This document shows positions 1-5,323 of a stretch of DNA of 6,094 bases, piece by piece; within the stretch, counting starts at the first letter, position 1, and each line of letters begins with the position of its first letter. Below the pieces are notes generated by a model. It was not told the DNA's origin, ran no database searches, and was given only the letters and a program-made list of their open reading frames with translations. The position numbers and the translations under genes were made by a program. Source of the DNA: an uncultured Bacilli bacterium (GTDB taxonomy: Bacteria; Bacillota_I; Bacilli_A; RF39; UBA660); contig CANRME010000073.1 of assembly GCA_947631655.1 (NCBI GenBank), forward strand, positions 1-6,094, written 5' to 3'.

Positions 1-780
1 GAAGGAGTAACAGCAAAATACTTTGATGAAAACAATAATATAAATCCAGAAATAGTAGGTAAGAAAATCCCAATGGACGAAATTCTTCAAATGTATGTGT
101 GGATACCAAGATACAAATACAAAATATTTAGTTTAGGAACTACTGATACTCCAAAACAAATTATAGAAATAGCATTTGAGAAAGATGATGAATCAACTGG
201 AGATTTTGAATGTACATATGAAGTTAGCGCTGGAACCGTAGCAGAAAGTTGTCCAGGAATAGAAATAGGTAAATGGTATACACATCCCGCATTTACTTTT
301 GGAGAAACAGAATTAAAAGGCATATGGGTCGGAAAATTTGAACCGAGTGATGCTGAAGATGATTTAGGGAAAAATAGTACTATTGGTGAAATAACGATAT
401 TGCCTAATAAAACAAGTATGGTATTAAAAAATGTAAGTACAATGTTTTTTTCAGAAAGAAATATAGAAGAACAAAATGCAGAAAAATATAATTTAAATTC
501 AGTTCAAATCGATACCCATATGATGAAAAACATCGAATGGGGAGCAGTAACATACTTAACTCAAAGTATATATGGTATATATAAAGATGAAGAAACTTGT
601 AATATAGATATGCCATTTAATGAATGTGAAGTATGGATTAATAATACAACTCAAGGTGTTGATAGCGAAGTTTCGGCAAATCGAAATGGAGGTACATATA
701 CCGGATGTGGGGGGGGGGGGGAGTTTAGTAAATGCACCAGTAGAATTGAACACAGAAATAGGGAAACCAGCTCAATGTAA
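1..780 (+). CDS. Surface-type protein with FGE-like domain, N-terminal part; frame broken by G13 tract (5' truncated)
   Basis: The frame is open from the first base, so the true start lies upstream and the ATG at 73 is internal. Counting residue 1 at base 1, I see WIPRYKYK (34-41), GIWVGKFE (107-114) and THMMKNIEWGAV (172-183). The last two resemble the early blocks of formylglycine-generating-enzyme (FGE-sulfatase) domains, which have a C-type lectin fold. I recognise this protein style from memory as a recurrent family in gut Firmicutes, often with a prepilin-like N-terminus; that N-terminus is not visible here. After Cys236 come four Gly codons made of pure G. With 13 G the frame then runs through about 19 unrelated residues to a stop at 778-780, giving a truncated protein that lacks the C-terminal FGE core. 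The natural continuation is in the other frame to 1240. Function is unknown; surface display or ligand binding is an inference. Nothing in it suggests sulfatase-activating catalysis. Confidence 0.75.
   Translation, partial: EGVTAKYFDENNNINPEIVGKKIPMDEILQMYVWIPRYKYKIFSLGTTDTPKQIIEIAFEKDDESTGDFECTYEVSAGTVAESCPGIEIGKWYTHPAFTFGETELKGIWVGKFEPSDAEDDLGKNSTIGEITILPNKTSMVLKNVSTMFFSERNIEEQNAEKYNLNSVQIDTHMMKNIEWGAVTYLTQSIYGIYKDEETCNIDMPFNECEVWINNTTQGVDSEVSANRNGGTYTGCGGGGEFSKCTSRIEHRNRETSSM
709..721 (+). repeat. Homopolymeric G13 tract inside a coding region (probable phase-variation switch)
   Basis: Thirteen consecutive G follow a TGT Cys codon in a genome where G+C is low. The tract encodes a Gly run that a protein could tolerate at any length. 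With 13 G the upstream frame ends at 780; with 12 (or 9 or 15) the FGE-like C-terminal half is read in frame. Long mononucleotide runs are a known substrate for slipped-strand mispairing during replication. The exact count is also the place where sequencing or assembly errors are most likely. Confidence 0.85.
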
Positions 781-1240
781 AAAGGAAAATAGATGGAATC
801 AAAATGGAGTAAAAGCAAGTACCACAGGAAATATATATGGCATTTATGATATGGCTGGTGGGGCATATGAATATATCATGGGACTTATAATAAATAAAGA
901 AGGAACGGAACCATATTATAATAGTAATTATAGTGGTTTTAATAGTGGTAATATGCCAGAACATAAATATTACGATTTGTATAGTTATAGCGAAAATGCT
1001 AATTCATATGGAAGAAGTCATTATGGCGATGCCTCTAAAGAGGTTTTACAAGCATATAATACCGAATGGAATTCAGACCATGGTGATTTTCCTCATATAA
1101 ATTCTTATGAGGTAACGCCTTGGGTTCTACGTGGTGGTACTTATCGTCTTGGTGACAAATCAGGTATCTTTACATCTTATCGTAACTCCGGGCAGGCTGT
1201 TGGTTATTTTTCTTTTCGTTCTGTTTTATCTGCTGCATAA
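710..1240 (+). pseudogene. C-terminal FGE-like half of the same gene, out of frame in this copy
   Basis: This frame completes the protein that begins upstream. If the G run had 12 bases, the frame would pass directly into SLVNAPVELN (from 722) and go on to the TAA at 1238-1240, giving 412 visible residues. It carries the FGE signature blocks: STTGNIYGIYDMAGG (GNIYGIYDM at reconstructed residues 276-284, like the family's NxxGLYDMxGNVWEW), RGGTY (377-381, like RGGSW) and a terminal FRSVL (FR at 405-406, like GFR). An ATG in this frame exists at 620, but I see no Shine-Dalgarno sequence near it, so independent translation is unlikely. It is therefore either silent in this phase state or rescued by slippage. 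The codons from 1112 on differ in composition from the rest (see findings). The label pseudogene describes only the state seen here; a reversible switch is the likelier reading than decay, since no other stop or frameshift is present. Confidence 0.75.
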
Positions 1241-1256
1241 TATTTAAAATTATAAC

Positions 1257-1294
1257 AAAAATTCTCATGATTATATTTGAGAATTTTTTATTTT
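1257..1294 (+). terminator. Intrinsic terminator after the FGE-like gene
   Basis: AAAAATTCTCA (1257-1267) pairs perfectly over 11 bp with TGAGAATTTTT (1278-1288) around a 10-base loop, and T-rich sequence follows to 1294. It lies 16 bases after the stop codon at 1240. The A-run on its left side means it could also work from the minus strand. It separates the FGE-like gene from the next operon. Confidence 0.85.
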
Positions 1295-1394
1295 GCTAAA
1301 AATTTTTTTAAAAAGAAGGAAATCAAGAAAAAATTGTTAATATATATTAATAGAGGGTGTAAAACATAAAACGACAAAATAGTTAGATTATATT

Positions 1395-1403
1395 TGCTAT
1401 TAT
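1395..1403 (+). promoter_or_regulatory. Extended -10 promoter for the SPOR-radC-mre-spoIVF operon (candidate)
   Basis: TGCTATTAT matches the extended -10 form TGnTATAAT with one mismatch. I see no good -35 hexamer at 16-18 bases upstream, so recognition would rest on the TG extension. The predicted start of transcription, near 1410, lies on or just before the start codons of the next gene, which would give a leaderless or very short-leader message. The absence of a Shine-Dalgarno sequence there agrees with this. Confidence 0.4.
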
Positions 1404-1418
1404 GTAGTAGTGATAATT

Positions 1419-1868
1419 ATGCAAAAAATAAAAAAAGTATTTAAAATGGTCTTATTTTCTTCTTTATTAGGTTTTATCTTAGGTTTTATTACTTATAAGA
1501 ATTATGCAAAACAAATAGAGATGGTCTTTTCTTCTGATAATAATTCTTATGCTTTTCAAGTGGGAGTATACAATACTTTGGATAGTGCCGAGGAAGAAGC
1601 TAATAATGCTAATGGCATAGTAGTAAAAGATAAGGATTTTTATAGAGTGTATATTGCTTTAGCTACTAATGAATCATTAAAGAATGAAATAAGTGCTTAC
1701 TATGATAAACAAGGGATTAATTATTATATTAGAGATTTAGAAATTGATGAGTATTTGAAAAATAAACTCTCTGTTTATGAAGCCGTATTATCTAGTGTTG
1801 CAGAAAGCGATTATAGTTTAGTTATTAATAAAATGCTTAAAGAATATGAGAAAGGAGTAAATGTATGA
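1419..1868 (+). CDS. Membrane-anchored SPOR-domain protein, SpoIIB-like by position
   Basis: The protein has about 149 residues from the ATG at 1419; an in-frame GTG at 1410 would add three. It opens with a basic stretch (QKIKKVFK), then one membrane segment (roughly residues 9-25), then a SPOR-like unit (about 44-105): YAFQVGVYNTLDSAEEEAN, a strand with FYRVYIALAT, a helix, and a last strand INYYIRDLEI. SPOR domains bind denuded glycan strands at division or sporulation septa. The tail of about 40 residues (ELKNKL-type helices) is unrecognised. In Bacillus the SPOR protein SpoIIB sits a few genes upstream of radC, so position and architecture both suggest a SpoIIB counterpart that helps engulfment or septal wall work; orthology is inferred. 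The stop overlaps the radC start as ATGA (1865-1868), so translation is coupled. I prefer the ATG because neither start has a Shine-Dalgarno sequence and GTG is the rarer choice. Confidence 0.65.
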   Translation: MQKIKKVFKMVLFSSLLGFILGFITYKNYAKQIEMVFSSDNNSYAFQVGVYNTLDSAEEEANNANGIVVKDKDFYRVYIALATNESLKNEISAYYDKQGINYYIRDLEIDEYLKNKLSVYEAVLSSVAESDYSLVINKMLKEYEKGVNV

Positions 1869-2542
1869 TTAAAGAAATAATAGAAGAAGACCAACCAAGA
1901 GAAAGATTTATTACTAAGGGAGTAAGTTCTTTAAGTGATGAAGAATTAATTGCTATTTTAATTAGAACTGGTATTAAAAACAAAAATGTTAAAGAAGTAG
2001 CAAGAGATATTTTGTTAGAAACTAAAGGAATAAATAATTTAGCTAATTATTCTTATACTAATTTAGCGAGTATTCCAGGTGTTGGTAAAGTTAAAGCTAT
2101 TACTTTACTTAGTGCTTTAGAATTAGGGAAAAGAGCTTTAAAAAGTAATAATAAAGTAATAAAAATTGTTACAGATAAAGATATTTATAATTTATTTAAA
2201 TATGATTTTATTAACGAAAAACAAGAAAAATTAATTGGAGTATTTTTAGATAATAAAAATCAAATTATTGCTAGTGAAACGATATTTATTGGAACTGCTA
2301 ATCAAAGTATGGTCCATCCTCGGGAAGTATTTAAATTAGCAGTTAAATATAGTGCCGTTAAAGTAATCGTCGTTCATAATCATCCTTCAGGTAATCCGTA
2401 TCCTTCTTGCGCCGACGATGATTTTACGAGAGTGTTAAGTGAGAGTGGGAAAATGCTTGATATTCCCTTAATCGACCATATTATTATTGGAAAGAATTCT
2501 TATTATTGTTACAATTTAAAACAAGTTATTGAAGAAAGTTAG
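1865..2542 (+). CDS. radC: RadC family protein (JAB1/MPN metalloprotease-like, UPF0758)
   Basis: At 225 residues it has the full family length. The N-terminal part has PRERFITKGVSSLSDEELIA (about 11-30) and a helix-hairpin-helix, SIPGVGKVKAITLLSALELG (about 69-88), a DNA-binding type fold. The C-terminal JAB/MPN domain (from about 100) has GTANQ (143-147), HPRE (151-154), the zinc-site motif HNHPSG (171-176, with His171 and His173), PS plus Asp184 and Thr188, and IDHIIIG (203-209). The residues expected for metal binding (HxH and Asp) are all present. RadC's cellular role is not settled: the old claim of a DNA-repair function in E. coli was withdrawn, and the family is associated with competence and DNA processing. 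AAAGGAG (1851-1857) lies 7 bases before the ATG, within the end of the upstream gene. mreC follows after 8 bases. Adjacency of radC to the mre genes is the classic Bacilli arrangement. Confidence 0.96.
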   Translation: MIKEIIEEDQPRERFITKGVSSLSDEELIAILIRTGIKNKNVKEVARDILLETKGINNLANYSYTNLASIPGVGKVKAITLLSALELGKRALKSNNKVIKIVTDKDIYNLFKYDFINEKQEKLIGVFLDNKNQIIASETIFIGTANQSMVHPREVFKLAVKYSAVKVIVVHNHPSGNPYPSCADDDFTRVLSESGKMLDIPLIDHIIIGKNSYYCYNLKQVIEES

Positions 2543-2550
2543 GTGAAGAT

Positions 2551-3168
2551 ATGAAAACATGGGTAAAAAATATAAGTTTAATTTTAATAAGTATAATAAT
2601 ATTAATGCTATATTTCCCTTTAGTTAGTTTATTAACTCCTAAAGAAGATTGTGATAAGACTAAGTATAATATTTTACTAGCAGAAAGAGATAGTTTAAAG
2701 GCATATTTAGAAAGTCTTACGAATTTAAATTATAATGCTTATAATTATACCTATGGCAAAGTAGTATTAAGAGAATTATATAATTTTACGGAACAGTTAA
2801 CGATTAAAACTAGTAAAGAGGTAAATAAAGGTTCTTTAGTAGTAAATGAAAATGGGGTAATAGGAATAATATCTCATACTAATAAAGATATTGCTATGGT
2901 AGAATTATTAACTAATAAAAATACCGCTCTATCAATAAAAATAAATGGATTATATGGGAAACTCAAATTTAAAAATAACTTAATTATTGAAGATATACCC
3001 AAAGAAAAAGTAAACGTAGGAGATGAAGTATACACCTCTGGTCTTACTAGTTATCCGGAAGGATTATTAATTGGCAAAGTTAATAAAATTGGTAAATTTA
3101 TTGAAATAGAAAGTGAAGCCTTAACCAATATTAAATGGGTAATAGTTTTAGAAGGAGAAAGAGTATAA
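2551..3168 (+). CDS. mreC: Rod-shape-determining protein MreC (short form)
   Basis: MreC is the membrane-anchored scaffold of the elongasome; it links cytoplasmic MreB to wall-synthesis enzymes outside. Here a single membrane segment (about residues 7-29) leads to a short coiled coil (about 36-57) and then the beta-barrel core. The core shows the family sequence blocks: EVNKGSLVVNENGVIGII (about 90-107), IPKEKVNVGDEVYTSGL (149-165), YPEGLLIGKV (168-177) and the closing WVIVL. At 205 residues it is clearly shorter than usual for the family (about 270-300 in Bacillus). Most of the loss appears in the coiled coil and the first barrel, and there is no C-terminal tail. The Shine-Dalgarno sequence AGGTGA (2541-2546) overlaps the radC stop. 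The stop overlaps the next start by one base (TAATG). Unlike Bacillus, no mreB precedes it. Confidence 0.9.
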   Translation: MKTWVKNISLILISIIILMLYFPLVSLLTPKEDCDKTKYNILLAERDSLKAYLESLTNLNYNAYNYTYGKVVLRELYNFTEQLTIKTSKEVNKGSLVVNENGVIGIISHTNKDIAMVELLTNKNTALSIKINGLYGKLKFKNNLIIEDIPKEKVNVGDEVYTSGLTSYPEGLLIGKVNKIGKFIEIESEALTNIKWVIVLEGERV

Positions 3169-3545
3169 TGATCTTTTTCTTAGGTGATTTTTTACTTTCT
3201 TCTTTTACTAATATATCTTCTTATTTACTTATTTTATCTTGGTTACCTAAAAAGGGTTTATATTTTTTAATAGAGGGGATAGTTTTAAGTATTATTACCC
3301 AAAATATTTTATATTTAGTAGTATTAGGTATGATGTTTTTAGTAAATAAATTCTCCAAAATAAAAGTCCGTAATGAATTAAGTTTTTTATATTTTTTTAC
3401 TTTAAATTATCTATTATTTAATCTTCTTTTATGGGTTATAAGTTGGGGTAGTGCTTCTTCTTTAATATTTAATTATTTTTTTAATTTGATTTTAGTTTCC
3501 GTTTGTTATAAACTATCTAAATCTTACATAAAATTAAATAGGTGA
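3168..3545 (+). CDS. mreD: Putative rod-shape-determining membrane protein MreD
   Basis: The protein of 125 residues is almost wholly hydrophobic with about four to five membrane segments: FFLGDFLLSSFTNISSYLLI, a second around FLIEGIVLSIITQNILYLVV, two around FLYFFTLNYLLFNLLLWVIS, and a last around NYFFNLILVSVCYKL. MreD has little conserved sequence, so the call rests on the position directly after mreC, the hydrophobic profile and the family's size class; Bacillus MreD is about 172 residues, so this is a reduced version. I chose the ATG at 3168, which shares one base with the mreC stop and has AAGGAG at 3152-3157. An earlier in-frame ATG at 3135 lies inside mreC without a Shine-Dalgarno sequence and would add a polar, arginine-rich leader. 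The next gene's Shine-Dalgarno sequence overlaps this stop, so all are probably co-translated. Confidence 0.65.
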   Translation: MIFFLGDFLLSSFTNISSYLLILSWLPKKGLYFLIEGIVLSIITQNILYLVVLGMMFLVNKFSKIKVRNELSFLYFFTLNYLLFNLLLWVISWGSASSLIFNYFFNLILVSVCYKLSKSYIKLNR

Positions 3546-3550
3546 AAGAA

Positions 3551-4165
3551 ATGAGTGAAGAAGAAATTATTGCAGGATTAAAATCACGTCGAAATAAATA
3601 CATGCAAACTAATAAAAAAATGGTTCCTAGTAAATATTTAAAAAATTTAATAACGAGGAGTTTATTAAGTATTATTGTCTTGTTACTTGGAATTATTATG
3701 CTTAAATCTAATAAAGATTTTTTAGTTGATAAGGTATTTACGAAGAATTTAGAATTTGCCAAAATTTCTTCCTTTTATGATAAATATTTTGGGAGTTTAG
3801 TACCAGAGATTCCTATTAAAACTCCTACAGAAACGGTATTTAAAGAAGAACTTACTTATCAAAGTAAAGATGATTATTTAAATGGCGTTAAATTAAATGT
3901 AAGCGATAATTATTTAATACCCGTTTTAAAAAGTGGAATAATTGTTTTTAGTGGGGAAAAAGAGGGATACGAAAATACGATTATTGTCCAAGGAACAGAT
4001 GGTACGGATATTTGGTATGGTAATGTTTCTAATAGTGATTATAAATTATATGATTATGTAGAAGAAGGAGCATTACTGGGAGAAACTAACGATAATACTT
4101 TATATATAGTTTTACAAAAAGATGGGGAATTTTTGAAGTTTGATGAGTATTTTAAAAAAGATTAA
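3551..4165 (+). CDS. spoIVFA: SpoIVFA-like membrane protein with degenerate M23/LytM domain
   Basis: The protein has 204 residues: a basic cytoplasmic N-terminus (RRNKYMQTNKK), one membrane segment (about 33-51), a linker with LEFAKISSFYDKYFG (67-81) that resembles the FQFAAVSEWYEDTFG-type stretch I recall from SpoIVFA, and a LytM-like domain (about 120-200). In that domain the catalytic His/Asp of M23 peptidases and the YxHL block are absent (DIWYGNV stands in that place), so it should be non-catalytic. In Bacillus, SpoIVFA anchors and restrains the intramembrane protease SpoIVFB and is released by signalling proteases. The next gene is a SpoIVFB-like protease overlapping this one by 23 bases, which strongly supports a partner pair. 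ATG 3551 is preferred because AGGTGA (3540-3545) lies 5 bases upstream; an in-frame GTG at 3542 falls inside that Shine-Dalgarno sequence. The minCD genes that precede it in Bacillus are missing. Confidence 0.75.
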   Translation: MSEEEIIAGLKSRRNKYMQTNKKMVPSKYLKNLITRSLLSIIVLLLGIIMLKSNKDFLVDKVFTKNLEFAKISSFYDKYFGSLVPEIPIKTPTETVFKEELTYQSKDDYLNGVKLNVSDNYLIPVLKSGIIVFSGEKEGYENTIIVQGTDGTDIWYGNVSNSDYKLYDYVEEGALLGETNDNTLYIVLQKDGEFLKFDEYFKKD

Positions 4166-4913
4166 GATTGATTTTACGACGTATTTTATTATTATCGGCA
4201 GTTTATTATGTGGGTGGTTTAAAAATATTTTATTAGTATTTATGATTATTCTAATTCATGAACTAGGACATGTTTGTTTTATTACCAAATATCATTATGA
4301 AATATTAGAAATACGTTTATATCCTTTTGGAGGTATAACCAAAACTAGAATGCCCATTAATACGCCGATTAAGAAAAGTGTTATTATTGCTTTAGGAGGC
4401 GTTTTATTTCAATTTTTATTGTTTATTTTTATGTTGCTAATTTATAAATTAGGTTTTATAAGATATGCTATTTATTCTTTATTTAATAAATATAATATCG
4501 CCATTATCCTATTTAATTTAATACCAATTATTCCTTTGGATGGTAGTATTATTTTAAAAAGCGTGTTAGAAGAGTATTATAGTTTTAAAACAAGTAATAT
4601 TTTAATTAGTATTATTTCCTTTTTTATGCTCATAATTTATTTAAGTTTGAATTACCTTTATCAAATAAATAACTATATGATAGGAGGAATACTCCTATAT
4701 AAAAGTATTATTTTTATAAAAAGAATACCTTATTTACAAAACTCTTTATATTTAGAAAGATATTTATATAAATTTCCGTTTAAAAAAATAAAATATATAA
4801 ATAAGAAAGAAAAATTTAAGTTAGATACGTATCATTATATTAAAAAAGATAAAATATATTTAAATGAAGAAGAATATTTGGAAAAATTATTTGACAATCC
4901 CTTAAGTTATTGA
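4143..4913 (+). CDS. spoIVFB: SpoIVFB-like M50 intramembrane zinc metalloprotease
   Basis: At 256 residues it is a site-2-protease (M50B) family member. The zinc motif HELGH sits in a membrane segment (His39, Glu40, His43) and the third ligand lies in NLIPIIPLDG (125-134, Asp133). YPFGGITK (60-67), between them, is also typical of SpoIVFB. There are about five to six membrane segments, then a basic C-terminal domain (about 190-256) with LERYLYKFPFKKIKY. In Bacillus SpoIVFB cleaves pro-sigma-K in the mother cell, and a C-terminal CBS domain senses ATP; here the C-terminal part is short and I see no convincing CBS domain. I chose ATG 4143; a TTG at 4140 directly before it is less likely. It overlaps the SpoIVFA-like gene by 23 bases and has only a weak Shine-Dalgarno sequence, so translation is probably coupled. 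Its last codons hold the rplU promoter. Whether the substrate is pro-sigma-K cannot be told from this window. Confidence 0.85.
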   Translation: MSILKKIKIDFTTYFIIIGSLLCGWFKNILLVFMIILIHELGHVCFITKYHYEILEIRLYPFGGITKTRMPINTPIKKSVIIALGGVLFQFLLFIFMLLIYKLGFIRYAIYSLFNKYNIAIILFNLIPIIPLDGSIILKSVLEEYYSFKTSNILISIISFFMLIIYLSLNYLYQINNYMIGGILLYKSIIFIKRIPYLQNSLYLERYLYKFPFKKIKYINKKEKFKLDTYHYIKKDKIYLNEEEYLEKLFDNPLSY

Positions 4914-4919
4914 TATAAT
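4891..4919 (+). promoter_or_regulatory. Perfect-consensus sigma-A promoter of the rplU-prp-rpmA operon
   Basis: TTGACA (4891-4896) and TATAAT (4914-4919) match consensus at all 12 positions with a 17-base spacer, and TGA (4911-4913) also supplies the extended -10 TG. That TGA is the stop codon of the upstream protease gene, so the promoter overlaps its last codons. Transcription should begin near 4926, exactly where the leader hairpin starts. Strong constitutive expression fits a ribosomal protein operon. Confidence 0.92.
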
Positions 4920-4925
4920 CTTAAT

Positions 4926-5005
4926 GTTTTAAGGCTTTCTTAAAACCGCACTAAAAAGGTTTATAAAACAAGTAATTGTACCTTAAAGGCGTGTCTTAAA
5001 TTTAT
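4926..5005 (+). promoter_or_regulatory. Structured 5' leader, probable ribosomal L21 leader RNA
   Basis: The first hairpin is GTTTTAAG (4926-4933) with CTTAAAAC (4939-4946), 8 bp around a 5-base loop. A second element has AAGGT (4956-4960) with ACCTT (4980-4984), enclosing ACAA-GTAA-TTGT (4968-4979), a 4-bp stem capped by a GNRA tetraloop. A conserved-looking AAAGGCGTGTCTT follows (from 4985), before the rplU Shine-Dalgarno sequence. An L21 leader family is known upstream of rplU in low-G+C Gram-positives and is thought to mediate autoregulation by L21. Assignment here rests on position and fold; I could not run a covariance model. Confidence 0.7.
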
Positions 5006-5018
5006 AAAGGAGGTATAT

Positions 5019-5321
5019 ATGAAAGCTATATTCGTTACAGGTGGAAAACAATATTATGTAGCTGAAGGCGATGTTATCTATGTTGAAAAATTAGATAAAG
5101 AAGTTGGTTCTACAGTTACATTTGATGAAGTTTTAATGGTTGATGGTAATGTAGGTAATCCTTATGTCGATGGAGCTAAAGTAGAAGCTACTGTGGAAAA
5201 ACAAGGACGAGGGAAGAAAATTACTGTTTTCCGTTATAAACCTAAAAAGAAATATCGTCTTAAAAAGGGACATAGACAACCTTATACTAAACTTACAATT
5301 AAAAAAATTATAGTTAAGTAA
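5019..5321 (+). CDS. rplU: 50S ribosomal protein L21
   Basis: At 100 residues it has the usual length and is recognisable along its whole length: MKAIFVTGGKQYYVAEGDVI at the start, FDEVLMV (35-41), and the basic C-terminal loop with VFRYKPKKKYRLKKGHRQPY followed by TKLTIKKI. L21 binds 23S rRNA in the large subunit. A near-perfect Shine-Dalgarno sequence, AAAGGAGGT (5006-5014), precedes the ATG. It is the first gene of the rplU-prp-rpmA operon, behind a consensus promoter and a structured leader, and the next gene starts 2 bases after its stop. Confidence 0.98.
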   Translation: MKAIFVTGGKQYYVAEGDVIYVEKLDKEVGSTVTFDEVLMVDGNVGNPYVDGAKVEATVEKQGRGKKITVFRYKPKKKYRLKKGHRQPYTKLTIKKIIVK

Positions 5322-5323
5322 TT

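Noticed and set aside
620..708. Independent gene starting at ATG 620 in frame 2
   Set aside because: There is no Shine-Dalgarno sequence, and its first 30 residues are out of frame with the conserved upstream part; the recognisable protein begins only at the G tract.
404..753. Open frames on the minus strand opposite the FGE-like gene
   Set aside because: They are low-complexity hydrophobic Phe/Tyr/Leu-rich translations typical of the antisense of AT-rich genes, with no recognisable family, and they oppose clearly conserved blocks on the plus strand.
1..1240. Active DGR locus
   Set aside because: No reverse transcriptase, accessory protein or template repeat is present in the window; only the 3'-end composition hints at it, so it is kept as a hypothesis and not as a feature.
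1297..1310. A/T palindrome TAAAAATTTTTTTA as a second terminator
   Set aside because: It is only A-T pairing without a proper loop or following T-run, and is expected by chance in this AT-rich spacer.
1241..1394. Small gene or RNA in the spacer between the FGE-like gene and the SPOR gene
   Set aside because: Apart from the terminator I see no Shine-Dalgarno plus ORF combination and no second stable hairpin.
3517..3762. Minus-strand open frame over the mreD/spoIVFA junction
   Set aside because: It is antisense to a well-supported gene junction, and its sequence resembles the reverse of the SpoIVFA membrane segment, not a protein family.
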